This document shows, piece by piece, positions 7,166 to 16,932 of a stretch of DNA of 64,000 nucleotides. The translations under genes were made by a program, and so were the position numbers. The notes beneath the pieces are model-generated. The model had not been told where the DNA came from. It saw only the letters and a list, made by a program, of their open reading frames with translations, and searched no databases. The stretch is from positions 124,001-188,000 of the forward strand of contig NZ_JAPEMA010000004.1 in NCBI RefSeq assembly GCF_026343185.1, in the 5' to 3' direction. Position 1 is the first letter of the stretch. Each line of letters starts with the position of its first letter. This stretch comes from Streptomyces sp. NBC_00091 (lineage in GTDB: Bacteria; Actinomycetota; Actinomycetes; Streptomycetales; Streptomycetaceae).

Positions 7166-8680
7166 TCAGTGGTCGTGGACCGTGTTCGTCTCGGCGATCT
7201 TCTTCCAGGACTTCGGCTCCGCGGCGGGCTTGGCCGGGGACTGGAGGGTGCGGGCGCCGGTCTTGGCGGCCGGCGGGGCGAAGGCCGGCTTGGCCGGGGT
7301 GTAGAGCCAGGTCTCGAAGAGCTGGGCGAGCGGCTTGTTCGAGACCTTCTCCGCGTACCGGACGAAGTCCCCGACCTTGGCGTTGCCGTAGGCCCGCTCG
7401 GTCGGCCAGCCCTTGAGGATCTGGAAGAACTTCTCGTCGCCGATCTCGTTGCGCAGCGCCTGGAGCGCGATCGCGCCACGGTCGTAGACCGCCAGGTGGA
7501 ACTGGTTGTCCGGACCCGGGTCACCCGGCTTGACCTGCCAGAACGGGTCCTCCGCCGGGTGGGAGGCGTAGGCCCAGTCGGCGAGCTCCTGGGCGGTGCC
7601 CTCGCCCTCCTTCTCCGACCAGAGCCACTGGCTGTAGCGGGCGAAGCCCTCGTTGACCCAGATGTCCTTCCAGTTGTCGACGGACACGCTGTCGCCGTAC
7701 CACTGGTGGGCCAGCTCGTGGACGACGACGGAGACGTTGGCTCCGTTGGCGAACTGGCGCGGGCTGTAGAACGGCCGGGTCTGGGTCTCCAGGGCGAAAC
7801 CGGTGGGCACGTTCGGGACGTAGCCGCCCAGCGCGTTGAAGGGGTACGGGCCGAAGACCCCCTCCAGCCACTCCGCGACCTCGCCGGTCCGCTCCACGCT
7901 CGCGCGCGCCGCGCCGGCGTTGTCGCCGAGGTCCTTGCTGTACGCGTTGAGGATCGGCAGGCCGCCCGCCGTCTTGTCGGTGGTGATGTCGAACTTGCCG
8001 ATCGCGAGGGTGGCCAGGTAGGTGGCCTGCGGCTTGTTGGAGCGCCAGTTGTAGCGGGTCCAGCCGAGTCTCGAACTCTGCGACTGGAGCACGCCGTTGC
8101 TGATCGCCTGGGTGCCGTCCGGGACGCTGACCGAGACGTCGAAGGTGGCCTTGTCGAGGGGGTGGTCGTTGCTCGGGAACCACCACACCGCCGCGTCCGG
8201 CTCCTGCGCCGCCACGCCGCCGTCCGGGGTCCGCTGCCAGGCCGACCAGCCGTCGATCTTGAACTCCGAGGGCTTTCCGGCGTACTTGACGACGACGCTG
8301 GCCGGCTTGTCCTTCTGGAGCGGCTGGGCGGGGGTCACCTCGAGCTCGTGCGCGCCCGAGGTGGCGAACTTCGCCTTGGTGCCGTTGACCCGGATCTCGC
8401 TGACCTTCAGGCCGAAGTCGAGGTTGAAGCGGGACAGGTCCTGCTTGGCGGTGGTGAGGAGGGTGGCGGTGCCCTCCAGGAGGTCCGTCTTCGGCTCGTA
8501 CTTCAGGCGCAGGTCGTAGTGGGAGACCTCGTATCCGCCGTTCCCGCTGGCCGGGTAGTAGGTGTCGCCGATACCCGGGGCGCCCGGACCGGCGCTGGCC
8601 GCCGACGCCGGGATCACCAGCAGGAGGGAGGCGGCCAGGACGCTCGGGGCGATGACTTTGCGGTGCACGAAGAGCTCCAA
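7166..8680 (-). CDS. Secreted M1-family metallopeptidase
   Basis: A 504-residue zinc aminopeptidase-like enzyme of the gluzincin M1 family. The zinc site is complete: HELAH at about residues 321-325 and the third ligand E344 in WVNEGFA, 18 residues later. Residues 1-30 form a signal peptide (basic start, APSVLAASLLLVIPASAASA), so it acts outside the membrane. The N-terminal half is the M1 beta-sandwich, beginning with a VSHYDLRLKY strand, and an ALETQTRPF segment lies before the zinc site. At about 500 residues it is the short M1 form without the ERAP1-like C-terminal domain. It faces the oxygenase gene convergently and the SCO6745-type gene divergently. Confidence 0.9.
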   Translation of the reverse strand: MELFVHRKVIAPSVLAASLLLVIPASAASAGPGAPGIGDTYYPASGNGGYEVSHYDLRLKYEPKTDLLEGTATLLTTAKQDLSRFNLDFGLKVSEIRVNGTKAKFATSGAHELEVTPAQPLQKDKPASVVVKYAGKPSEFKIDGWSAWQRTPDGGVAAQEPDAAVWWFPSNDHPLDKATFDVSVSVPDGTQAISNGVLQSQSSRLGWTRYNWRSNKPQATYLATLAIGKFDITTDKTAGGLPILNAYSKDLGDNAGAARASVERTGEVAEWLEGVFGPYPFNALGGYVPNVPTGFALETQTRPFYSPRQFANGANVSVVVHELAHQWYGDSVSVDNWKDIWVNEGFARYSQWLWSEKEGEGTAQELADWAYASHPAEDPFWQVKPGDPGPDNQFHLAVYDRGAIALQALRNEIGDEKFFQILKGWPTERAYGNAKVGDFVRYAEKVSNKPLAQLFETWLYTPAKPAFAPPAAKTGARTLQSPAKPAAEPKSWKKIAETNTVHDH

Positions 8681-8973
8681 GGGGTAGGGGAGGCAACTCG
8701 GTTCGATGTTCGACGCTGGACGTTCGTCGTTCGACCGTATTCACCCGTGATCGCTTACGTCATGTCCATGGCCCGTGCTGTCACACGATCGCCATTCGGA
8801 CGTCACGAACCCGGCCCAACCCGCCCGCCCCGGGCCGGGAGAGCGGCCGGAGCTGCGCAGATGTCCGGACCGTGCCCGGGCGGCAGAGTGGCCGGATTAC
8901 GACGCCCACCCGACGCCCGCCCGCCTGTGCCCCGGGCTTCCCGGCATACTAAGCAGTCGGTAACCTGCGGTGC

Positions 8974-9837
8974 ATGACGCTTCCCCCGCACGCCGCGCGC
9001 CGCGTTTGGCACACCGCCATCAACCCGCTGCACGCCACCGTCTACTTCTCCCCCGACCTCGCCACCGAGTTCGCCGCCCTCGGCGTCACCCATCCCGTCG
9101 CCGTGAACCTCGCCCACCGGTCCGCCGCCATGGGCCCCGTCGGACCCGGCGCGGTGACCGCCGCCTTCTACAACTACCGCCACGACCTCGTCGCCGCGCA
9201 CCTCCCCGCCCTCTGGGACACGGTCTCGCCCGAGCAGGCCCTCGCCGCCCGGCTGCGCGCCGTCGACGCCACCCTGAGCCGCCTCCTCGGCCCGGAGACC
9301 ATCGCCTCGGCCGCCCTCGCCGAGGCCGCCGACCTCGCCCTGCGCGCGACCGAGGCCTGCACCCGGCACGGCCGGACCCTCTACGCCGCCCACGCCGACC
9401 TCCCCGTCCCCGAGGAGCCGCACCTGCGCCTGTGGCACGCCACCACCCTGCTGCGCGAGCACCGCGGCGACGGCCACCTCGCCGCGCTGCTCATCACCGG
9501 CCTCGACCCGCTCGAAGCGCTCGTCAGCCACACCGCCACCGGCCGCGGCATGACCCCGAAGTGGGTCAAGAGCATCCGGGGCTGGGAGCAGAGCGACCTC
9601 GACGCCGCCGCCGAGCGGCTGCGCTCCCGGGGCATCCTCGACGCCGACGGCGAACTCACCGAGGAGGGCCACGCGGTCCGCGAGCGGCTGGAGACCGAGA
9701 CCGACCGCCTCGACGCCGCCCCGTACGAACACCTCGGCGTGGCCGGCCTCGCCCGGCTCGGCGAGCTGGGCGGCGCCATCGTCGCGCAGGCCGTCGGAGC
9801 GGGCGCCTTCCCCCGCGACCTCACCGGAAAGGGCTGA
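8974..9837 (+). CDS. SCO6745-family protein
   Basis: A 287-residue all-helical protein that matches, from memory, the family named after Streptomyces coelicolor SCO6745. It has an N-terminal RRVWHTAINPLHATVYF stretch, a middle rich in alanine helices, and a C-terminal winged-helix-like part (GWEQSDLDAAAERLRSRGIL, then an LTEEGHAVRERLE segment) resembling MarR-type domains. The family's biochemical role is not established. It is divergent from the M1 peptidase across a 290-base spacer and precedes tex by 82 bases. Its position fits the SCO67xx-like gene order of the region. Confidence 0.75.
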   Translation: MTLPPHAARRVWHTAINPLHATVYFSPDLATEFAALGVTHPVAVNLAHRSAAMGPVGPGAVTAAFYNYRHDLVAAHLPALWDTVSPEQALAARLRAVDATLSRLLGPETIASAALAEAADLALRATEACTRHGRTLYAAHADLPVPEEPHLRLWHATTLLREHRGDGHLAALLITGLDPLEALVSHTATGRGMTPKWVKSIRGWEQSDLDAAAERLRSRGILDADGELTEEGHAVRERLETETDRLDAAPYEHLGVAGLARLGELGGAIVAQAVGAGAFPRDLTGKG

Positions 9838-9919
9838 GGGCCTCCCGCCGTCTGTCGGCGGCACCTGCCACAATTGACAGCCTTCCACGCAAACGCACGA
9901 AGGCAGGCGGGACCGCACA

Positions 9920-12385
9920 GTGACGATGTCCATCGAAGGCAGGATCGCCGAGGAGCTCGGCGTACGGGAACGGCAGGTCAAGGCCGCCGTCGAGCTGCTC
10001 GACGGCGGCTCCACCGTGCCGTTCATCGCGCGCTACCGCAAGGAAGCGACCGAGATGCTCGACGACGCCCAGCTGCGCACCCTCGAGGAGCGGCTGCGGT
10101 ACCTGCGCGAGCTGGAGGACCGCCGCGCCGCGATCCTCGACTCCGTACGCGAGCAGGGCAAGCTCGACGCCGAACTGGAGGCCCGGATCAACGCGGCCGA
10201 CACCAAGGCCCGGCTGGAGGACATCTACCTCCCCTTCAAGCCCAAGCGCCGCACCAAGGCGCAGATCGCCCGCGAGGCCGGCCTGGCGCCCCTGGCCGAG
10301 GGACTGCTGGCCGACCCCTCCGTGGAACCGGCCGCCGCCGCGGCCGCGTTCGTGGACGCCGGCAAGGGCGTCGCCGACCCGGCCGCCGCCCTGGAGGGCG
10401 CCCGCGCCATCCTCACCGAGAAGTTCGCCGAGGACGCCGACCTGATCGGCGACCTCCGCGAGCGCATGTGGGGCCGCGGCCGGCTCGCCTCGAAGGTCCG
10501 CGAGGGCAAGGAGGAGGCGGGCGCGAAGTTCTCCGACTACTTCGACTTCGCCGAGCCCTTCACCGCCCTCCCCTCGCACCGGGTCCTCGCCCTGCTGCGC
10601 GGCGAGAAGGAGGACGTCCTCGCCCTCGACCTGGAGCCCGAGGAGCCGGGCGACGCTCCCGGCCCCTCCACCTACGAGGGGCTGATCGCCCGCCGCTTCG
10701 CCATCGCCGACCGCGCCCGCCCCGGCGACAAGTGGCTCGCCGACACCGTCCGCTGGGCCTGGCGCACGAAGATCCAGGTGCACCTCGGCATCGACCTGCG
10801 GACCAGGCTGCGCGCCGCCGCCGAGGACGAGGCCGTACGGGTCTTCGCGGCCAACCTGCGCGACCTGCTGCTCGCCGCCCCCGCCGGCACCCGCGCCACC
10901 CTCGGCCTGGACCCGGGCTTCCGTACCGGCGTCAAGGTGGCCGTCGTCGACGCGACCGGCAAGGTCGTGGCCACGGACGTGATCCACCCGCACGTTCCGG
11001 CCAACAGGTGGGACGAGTCCCTCGCCAAGCTCGCCCGCCTCGCCGAGGAGCACGCGGTCGAGCTGATCGCCATCGGCAACGGCACCGCCTCCCGCGAGAC
11101 CGACAAGCTCGCCGGGGACCTCATCACCCGCCACCCCGAGCTGGGGCTCACCAAGGTGATGGTCTCGGAGGCGGGCGCCTCCGTGTACTCCGCCTCGGCC
11201 TTCGCCTCGCAGGAACTCCCGGACATGGACGTGTCCCTGCGCGGCGCGGTCTCCATCGCCCGCCGCCTCCAGGACCCGCTCGCCGAGCTGGTCAAGATCG
11301 ACCCGAAGTCGATCGGCGTCGGCCAGTACCAGCACGACCTGTCCGAGGTGAAGCTGTCCCGCTCGCTCGACGCGGTCGTCGAGGACTGCGTGAACGGCGT
11401 CGGTGTGGACGTCAACACCGCCTCCGCCCCGCTGCTCTCACGGGTCTCGGGCATCAGCGGCACCCTCGCCGAGAACATCGTGTCCCACCGCGACGCCAAC
11501 GGCCCCTTCCGCAGCCGCAAGGGCCTCAAGGACGTGGCCAGGCTCGGCCCCAAGGCGTACGAGCAGTGCGCGGGCTTCCTGCGGATCCGCGGCGGGGACG
11601 ACCCGCTGGACTTCTCCAGCGTCCACCCCGAGGCCTACCCGGTCGTACGGGCCATGGGCAAGACGGCGGGCGCCGAGGTGGCGGCCCTGATCGGCAACAG
11701 CACCGTCCTGCGCTCCCTGCGGCCGGAGCAGTTCGTCACCGAGGCCTTCGGCCTGCCCACGGTCACCGACATTCTGCGCGAGCTGGAGAAGCCGGGCCGC
11801 GACCCGCGTCCCGCCTTCAAGACGGCCACCTTCAAGGAGGGCGTCGAGAAGATCGGCGACCTGGCGCCCGGCATGATCCTGGAAGGGGTGGTCACCAATG
11901 TGGCCGCCTTCGGCGCCTTCATCGACATCGGCGTCCACCAGGACGGACTCGCGCACGTGTCGGCCCTGTCGAAGACCTTCGTCAAGGACCCCCGGGACGT
12001 GGTGAAGCCGGGCGACATCGTCCGGGTCAAGGTCATGGAGGTGGACATCCCGCGCAAGCGGATCTCGCTGACCCTGCGGCTGGAGGACGAGGCGGGCGCG
12101 GAGCGCGGCGCCGGTGCGCCCCGCCAGCGCGAGGAGCGCCGCGAGGACCGTCGGGGCGGCGGCCGTCCCCCGCAGCAGCGCGGCCAGGCACCGGGCCAGG
12201 GCCAGCGCCAGGCGCAGAGCCAGGGCCAGGGACAGGGACAGCGCGGCGGCGACGGCCGCCGCCAGGGCGCCGGCAGTGGCGGCGGGCAGCGCCCCGGCGC
12301 CCCGGCCCCCGCCAACAGCGCCATGGCCGACGCCCTGCGCCGCGCCGGCCTCACCGGCCCGGAGGAACAGCGCAAGCGGCGATAG
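9920..12385 (+). CDS. tex: Tex-family RNA-binding transcription accessory protein
   Basis: An 821-residue Tex protein, which binds nucleic acid and has been linked to transcription. Domains in order are the Tex N-terminal helical core (residues 1 to about 190), a YqgF/RNase H-like domain starting near LGLDPGFRTG at about 325, a helix-hairpin-helix region around VNTASAPLLSRVSGIS at about 497, and an S1 domain from about 650 to 720 (GMILEGVVTNVAAFGAFIDI). The last ~90 residues are a low-complexity Arg/Gly/Gln tail that may bind RNA. The start is the GTG at 9920; an ATG two codons later is possible. A strong hairpin terminator follows at 12493. Confidence 0.93.
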   Translation: MTMSIEGRIAEELGVRERQVKAAVELLDGGSTVPFIARYRKEATEMLDDAQLRTLEERLRYLRELEDRRAAILDSVREQGKLDAELEARINAADTKARLEDIYLPFKPKRRTKAQIAREAGLAPLAEGLLADPSVEPAAAAAAFVDAGKGVADPAAALEGARAILTEKFAEDADLIGDLRERMWGRGRLASKVREGKEEAGAKFSDYFDFAEPFTALPSHRVLALLRGEKEDVLALDLEPEEPGDAPGPSTYEGLIARRFAIADRARPGDKWLADTVRWAWRTKIQVHLGIDLRTRLRAAAEDEAVRVFAANLRDLLLAAPAGTRATLGLDPGFRTGVKVAVVDATGKVVATDVIHPHVPANRWDESLAKLARLAEEHAVELIAIGNGTASRETDKLAGDLITRHPELGLTKVMVSEAGASVYSASAFASQELPDMDVSLRGAVSIARRLQDPLAELVKIDPKSIGVGQYQHDLSEVKLSRSLDAVVEDCVNGVGVDVNTASAPLLSRVSGISGTLAENIVSHRDANGPFRSRKGLKDVARLGPKAYEQCAGFLRIRGGDDPLDFSSVHPEAYPVVRAMGKTAGAEVAALIGNSTVLRSLRPEQFVTEAFGLPTVTDILRELEKPGRDPRPAFKTATFKEGVEKIGDLAPGMILEGVVTNVAAFGAFIDIGVHQDGLAHVSALSKTFVKDPRDVVKPGDIVRVKVMEVDIPRKRISLTLRLEDEAGAERGAGAPRQREERREDRRGGGRPPQQRGQAPGQGQRQAQSQGQGQGQRGGDGRRQGAGSGGGQRPGAPAPANSAMADALRRAGLTGPEEQRKRR

Positions 12386-12492
12386 CGGCGCGTCGGACCA
12401 GGCGTAGGCCCACGGTCGGCAGAACTGGCCGAATAGGCACCCCGGACGGGGAACCGCCTTGCCAACTGCCGTGGACGATCTGTAGGGATGGT

Positions 12493-12533
12493 GGAACGCC
12501 CGTTCGCTCGCGCGGACGGGCGTTCCCGTTTTT
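12493..12533 (+). terminator. Intrinsic terminator after tex
   Basis: GGAACGCCCGT pairs with ACGGGCGTTCC and is followed by CGTTTTT, the classic stem plus T-run. It lies in the 257-base gap between tex and the ImmA/IrrE gene, where no further gene was seen. Confidence 0.85.
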
Positions 12534-12642
12534 CCCTCCGGGACCGCCCTCCCGAGGCCGCCTCAAGGCACAGGACGCCATGCCGATGCCCACCCCCCAC
12601 GCCTACCGACGCTGCCCGAGAAAGGGTCCGAAGAGGGAACAC

Positions 12643-13149
12643 ATGCCCTACCGGGATCTCAGCCTGCGCAAACGGTGCGAGACGATTCTCGGTCACCTGG
12701 ATCTGACCCACCCGTTCTCCCTGGACGGCCTGTGCACCCGCATCGCCGACCAGCGCGGCCGTCCCATCCGGCTGCACCCGCTGCCCCGGGAGGCCGCCGA
12801 ATCCGGCGTCTGCGGACTGTGGGTGGGCACCGAGAGCGTGGACTACGTCTTCTACGAGGCCCACACCACCCCCCTGCACCGGGAGCACATCGTGCTCCAC
12901 GAGCTCGGGCACATCCTCTTCGGCCACCACCACCTGGAGGGCGAGGAGGCCGACGGCCGGGCCCCCGTGGTCCTCGGCCGCACCAACTACACCACCCGTC
13001 AGGAGCAGGAGGCGGAGATGCTCGCGAGCATGATCCGCATCCGCACCTCCGCCGCCGGCCACCCCCGCCGGACCGCAGCCCCCCGCGGGGCCCTCGCGCG
13101 GCTCGAATCCGCCATGGGCTACGAGCGGGGCCACCGCGATGGCAGCTGA
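12643..13149 (+). CDS. ImmA/IrrE-family metalloendopeptidase
   Basis: A 168-residue zinc peptidase of the ImmA/IrrE (DUF955) family, members of which cleave repressors or regulators. The HELGH zinc motif is at residues 86-90 within EHIVLHELGHILFGHHH, and an acidic EQEAEMLASM helix near 121-130 supplies the expected downstream glutamate. The ATG at 12643 has AGAGGGAA just upstream; the much longer reading that begins inside tex is not real. The gene overlaps the next by 11 bases. No HTH domain is fused, and no XRE repressor lies immediately beside it, so its substrate would have to be elsewhere. Confidence 0.88.
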   Translation: MPYRDLSLRKRCETILGHLDLTHPFSLDGLCTRIADQRGRPIRLHPLPREAAESGVCGLWVGTESVDYVFYEAHTTPLHREHIVLHELGHILFGHHHLEGEEADGRAPVVLGRTNYTTRQEQEAEMLASMIRIRTSAAGHPRRTAAPRGALARLESAMGYERGHRDGS

Positions 13150-14335
13150 ACTCGCCGCCATCGGCGACTGGCTCGCCGTTCCCAGCGTGGTGTGCCTGTG
13201 GATCGCGGTCCTGCTCCGGGCCCCCGGCGCCCTGCGCTCCCCGGAACAGCGCGGACTGTGGCTCGCCGTCGCCACCGCCGCCGCCGCGATGACCCTGAAC
13301 CTGCCCGCCGTCGTCACGTACGCCATGAGCCGCGAGCCCGGGTACGCGCACACGGTCGGCCTCGTCCGCAACCTCATCGGCGTCCTGTCGGCGGGCGCGG
13401 TGCTCTACTTCGTGGCCGCCGCCACCCGCGGGCGCAGGCTCCAACTCGCCTCCTGGGCGGGCACGGTGCTCTGGCTCGCCACCCTCGTGGCCCTGGACGC
13501 CGCCGCGCCCGGGCACGGCACGCACACCATCCCGCCCACCGGGGACCCCGTACCCTCCCTCGCCTACTGGCTCGTGCTGATCTCCGCCCACCTGATCGCC
13601 AACACCATCTGCGTCTTCGTCTGCTGGCGCTACGGCCGCCGCAGCGAGAGTCGCGGACTGGCCGCCGGGCTGCGGCTGTTCGGCCTGGGCACCGCGCTGG
13701 CCGGGCTGTTCTGGTTCGCGTACCTGCTCAAGGCCCTGGCCGGCAGCACCTGGGCGATGCCCGCCCTGCCGCTGATGATGAACCTGCACGGCCTGCTGCG
13801 CGCCGCCGCGATCCTGGTACCGACCCTGTTCACGCTGCGCCGCACCCTCACCGACACCGTCACCGCCTGGCGGCTGTGGCCCCTGTGGCGGGACCTCGTC
13901 CAGGCCGTCCCGCACGTGGTGCTCTCCGAGCCCCGGGCCGGACGGGTGCTGGAGCTGCTCTGGCCGCCGGTGCCGCGCGGCATGCTGGTCTACCGCAAGG
14001 TCATCGAGACCCGCGACGCGATCCTGATCCTGGGGGAGTACGTGCCCCCCGGCGTGCCGGAGCTCGCCCGCGGCCACGTCGCCGACAGCGGCGTCCCCGA
14101 GCAGCGGCGCACGGCGGCCGCGCTGGCCTGCGTACTGAAGGAGGCGCGGCGGGCGAAGCTCGCCGGACTGCCCGGGCAGCAGGCGCAGGGCCCCGCGCTG
14201 GAACTGCCCGCCGCGATGCAGACCTCCGCGGAGGGCGGCGACCTGGCGGACGAGGCCGGATTCCTGGTGGACGTCGCCCGGGCCTACGCCTCGCCCGCCG
14301 CCCGCGCCTTCACCCCCGACCCCCGTACCGCCTGA
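13139..14335 (+). CDS. MAB_1171c-family integral membrane protein
   Basis: A 398-residue protein with about seven hydrophobic segments in the first 230 residues (for example WLAVPSVVCLWIAVLL, a VLWLATLVALDAA helix and GTALAGLFWFAYLLKALAG) and a cytosolic C-terminal half. The latter contains TAWRLWPLWRDLVQAVPHVV and the conserved LVYRKVIETRDAIL. This matches the family named after Mycobacterium abscessus MAB_1171c, annotated as putative transporters without proof. Its start overlaps the end of the ImmA/IrrE gene by 11 bases, so the two are translationally coupled, a pairing I recall from many actinomycetes. Confidence 0.8.
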   Translation: MAAELAAIGDWLAVPSVVCLWIAVLLRAPGALRSPEQRGLWLAVATAAAAMTLNLPAVVTYAMSREPGYAHTVGLVRNLIGVLSAGAVLYFVAAATRGRRLQLASWAGTVLWLATLVALDAAAPGHGTHTIPPTGDPVPSLAYWLVLISAHLIANTICVFVCWRYGRRSESRGLAAGLRLFGLGTALAGLFWFAYLLKALAGSTWAMPALPLMMNLHGLLRAAAILVPTLFTLRRTLTDTVTAWRLWPLWRDLVQAVPHVVLSEPRAGRVLELLWPPVPRGMLVYRKVIETRDAILILGEYVPPGVPELARGHVADSGVPEQRRTAAALACVLKEARRAKLAGLPGQQAQGPALELPAAMQTSAEGGDLADEAGFLVDVARAYASPAARAFTPDPRTA

Positions 14336-14357
14336 ACGTCCAGGAAGCGAAGCTCAC

Positions 14358-15128
14358 GTGACCACCACCGTACTGATCACCGGGGCCAGCGCCGGCCTCG
14401 GCGCCGCCTTCGCGCGGGCCTTCGCCGCCAAGGGCTGCGACCTGGTCCTCGTCGCCCGGGACAAGGACCGCTTGGAGGCCCTGGCCGCGGAACTCGCCCG
14501 GGAGACCGGGACGGTCTGCGAGGTGCTCCCCGCCGACCTGCTCGACGCCACCGCGTGCGCGGCCGTCGCCGACCGGCTCGCCGACACCGCACGGCCCGTG
14601 GACATCCTGGTCAACAACGCCGGATTCGGCCTGCCCGCGCCCTTCCCGTACAACCCGGTCGAGGACGAGGAGCGGATGCTCGACCTCCTCGTGAAGGTCC
14701 CGCTCCGGCTCACCCACGCACTGCTGCCGGGCCTGCGGGAGCGCCGACGGGGCGCGGTGCTCAACGTCTCCTCGGTCGCCGGACTGCTCCCGACCGGGAC
14801 GTACGGCGCGGCGAAGGCCTGGATCACCGCCTTCAGCGAATCCCTCCGGGTGGACATGGAGCCCTACGGGGTCCGCGTCCTGGCCGTGGTCCCGGGCTTC
14901 ACCCGCACCGAGTTCCAGGAACGCGCCGGCATGGACGTCAGCGCCCTGCGCGACGCGGTGTGGCTGGAGCCCGAGGCGGTGGTGGCCAAGGCCCTGCGCG
15001 ACCTCGCCCGCCGCCGCCCGGTCAGCGTCACCGGCCGCCACTACCAGGCGTACGCCTTCGCGGCCCGCCATCTGCCGCGCGCCTTCGTGGCCCGCAAGAT
15101 GGCCCGCAAGCGGACACCCCCGGCCTAG
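14358..15128 (+). CDS. Short-chain dehydrogenase/reductase
   Basis: A classical SDR of 256 residues starting with GTG. The cofactor motif is GASAGLG at residues 8-14, the NNAG motif is present (LVNNAGFGLP), the catalytic serine is in VLNVSSVAG and the catalytic pair is YGAAK. The N-terminal VARDK after the second strand suggests NADP preference. The substrate cannot be predicted; the C-terminal RRRPVSVTGRHYQAYAF segment matches uncharacterised actinomycete SDRs. It begins 22 bases after the membrane-protein gene and ends 16 bases from the convergent ABC-F gene. Confidence 0.88.
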   Translation: MTTTVLITGASAGLGAAFARAFAAKGCDLVLVARDKDRLEALAAELARETGTVCEVLPADLLDATACAAVADRLADTARPVDILVNNAGFGLPAPFPYNPVEDEERMLDLLVKVPLRLTHALLPGLRERRRGAVLNVSSVAGLLPTGTYGAAKAWITAFSESLRVDMEPYGVRVLAVVPGFTRTEFQERAGMDVSALRDAVWLEPEAVVAKALRDLARRRPVSVTGRHYQAYAFAARHLPRAFVARKMARKRTPPA

Positions 15129-15143
15129 GGGGTGTCCTGGACG

Positions 15144-16781
15144 TCAGAGTTCGGTGACCTTGCCGTCCGCGACCTCCAGGCGGCGGGTCACGTGGACGGC
15201 GTCCAGCATGCGGCGGTCGTGGGTGACCAGCAGCAGGGTGCCCTCGTAGGCGTCCAGGGCCGCCTCCAGCTGCTCGATCGCCGGCAGGTCCAGGTGGTTC
15301 GTCGGCTCGTCCAGCACCAGCAGGTTCACCCCGCGGCCCTGGAGCAGCGCCAGGGCCGCCCGGGTGCGCTCGCCGGGGGAGAGGGTCGCCGCCGGGCGCA
15401 GCACGTGCGCCGCCTTCAGGCCGAACTTGGCCAGCAGCGTACGGACCTCCGCCGGCTCGGTGTCCGGGACGGCCGCGCAGAAGGCCTCCAGCAGCGGCTC
15501 CTCGCCGAGGAACAGGCCGCGCGCCTGGTCGACCTCGCCGACCAGGACGCCTGAGCCGAGGGTGGCGGAACCGGAGTCCGGTGCCAGCCGGCCCAGCAGG
15601 ACCGCGAGGAGGGTGGACTTGCCGGCGCCGTTGGCCCCGGTGATCGCGACCCGGTCCGCCCAGTCGATCTGCAGGCTGGCCGGGCCGAAGCCGAAGTCCC
15701 CGCGCTGGACGGTTGCCTCGCGCAGCGTGGCGACCACCGAGCCGGAGCGGGGGGCTGCCGCGATCTCCATGCGCAGCTCCCACTCCTTGCGGGGCTCGTC
15801 GACGACGTCCAGGCGCTCGATGGCGCGCTGCGTCTGCCGGGCCTTGGCGGCCTGCTTCTCGCTGGACTCGCCGCGCAGGTTCTTGCCGATCTTGTCGTTG
15901 TCGCTCGACTTGCGGCGGGCGTTGCGCACGCCCTTGTCCATCCAGTTGCGCTGCATCTGCGCGCGGCCCTCGAGCGCGGACTTCTTGTCCGCGTACTCCT
16001 CGAACTCCTCGCGGGCGTGGCTGCGAGCCCGCTCGCGCTCCTGGAGGTAGGACTCGTAGCCGCCGCCGTAGAGGTTGATCTGCTGCTGGGCCAGGTCGAG
16101 CTCGAGGACCTTGGTGACGGTCCGGGTCAGGAACTCGCGGTCGTGGCTGATGACCACCGTGCCCGCGCGCAGCCCCGTCACGAACCGCTCCAGCCGCTCC
16201 AGGCCGGAGAGGTCCAGGTCGTTGGTGGGCTCGTCGAGGAGGAACACGTCGTACCGGGACAGCAGCAGCGAGGCGAGCCCGGCCCGGGCGGCCTGGCCGC
16301 CGGACAGGGCCGACATCGGCAGGTCCAGGCTCACCGCCAGGCCCAGCTCGTCCGCGACCTCCTGGGCCCGCTCGTCGAGATCGGCGCCGCCGAGGTTCAG
16401 CCAGCGGTCGAGGGTGTCCGCGTACGCGTCGTCGGCGCCCGGGGTGCCGTCCACGAGCCCCTGGGTGGCCTCGTCCAGCGCCGCCTGCGCGGCGGCGACG
16501 CCGGTCCGGCGGGCGAGGAACTCCCGCACCGACTCCCCGTCGCGCCGCTCGGGCTCCTGGGGGAGGTGGCCGACGGCGGCGCCGGGCGGGGAGAGCCGCG
16601 TCTCACCGGTCTCGGGCGTGTCGAGCCCGGCGAGCAGCCGCAGCAGGGTCGACTTCCCGGCGCCGTTGACGCCGACGAGACCGATGACGTCGCCGGGCGC
16701 GACGACGAGGTCGAGACCGGCGAAGAGCGTGCGCTCACCGTGCGCGGCGGTGAGGTTCTTGGCGACGAGGGTTGCAGTCAT
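15144..16781 (-). CDS. ABC-F family ATPase
   Basis: A 545-residue soluble ABC-F protein with two nucleotide-binding domains and no membrane segments. Domain 1 has GVNGAGKS at 37-44, LSGGQ and LLDEPTNDLD; domain 2 has GANGAGKS near 350, the variant signature LSPGE and VLDEPTNHLD. The charged linker between them (EYADKKSALEGRAQ, followed by a KGVRNARRKSSDNDKIGKN stretch) is typical of ABC-F proteins that act on the ribosome in translation or ribosome-targeting antibiotic resistance. It is a single minus-strand gene, divergent from the GlxA-type regulator. Specific resistance cannot be inferred from sequence alone. Confidence 0.92.
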   Translation of the reverse strand: MTATLVAKNLTAAHGERTLFAGLDLVVAPGDVIGLVGVNGAGKSTLLRLLAGLDTPETGETRLSPPGAAVGHLPQEPERRDGESVREFLARRTGVAAAQAALDEATQGLVDGTPGADDAYADTLDRWLNLGGADLDERAQEVADELGLAVSLDLPMSALSGGQAARAGLASLLLSRYDVFLLDEPTNDLDLSGLERLERFVTGLRAGTVVISHDREFLTRTVTKVLELDLAQQQINLYGGGYESYLQERERARSHAREEFEEYADKKSALEGRAQMQRNWMDKGVRNARRKSSDNDKIGKNLRGESSEKQAAKARQTQRAIERLDVVDEPRKEWELRMEIAAAPRSGSVVATLREATVQRGDFGFGPASLQIDWADRVAITGANGAGKSTLLAVLLGRLAPDSGSATLGSGVLVGEVDQARGLFLGEEPLLEAFCAAVPDTEPAEVRTLLAKFGLKAAHVLRPAATLSPGERTRAALALLQGRGVNLLVLDEPTNHLDLPAIEQLEAALDAYEGTLLLVTHDRRMLDAVHVTRRLEVADGKVTEL

Positions 16782-16932
16782 GATGCCCCGATCCTATCGG
16801 CGCCCCGGCGCCCTCCGGCCCGAGTGGCCGCAGCGCGGGGGCACCGCGATCGCAGCACCGGCGGCGCGCCATGGCCGGATAGGTGGGATGCCCGTCATTG
16901 CGGCCATCGGTGCCGGGTCACACCATGGAGGC

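Noticed and set aside
9874..13149. Plus-strand open frame of 1091 codons across tex and the ImmA gene
   Set aside because: It is the +1 shadow of tex, rich in Arg and Pro, with no fold signal. Only its last 168 codons, from 12643, are a real gene.
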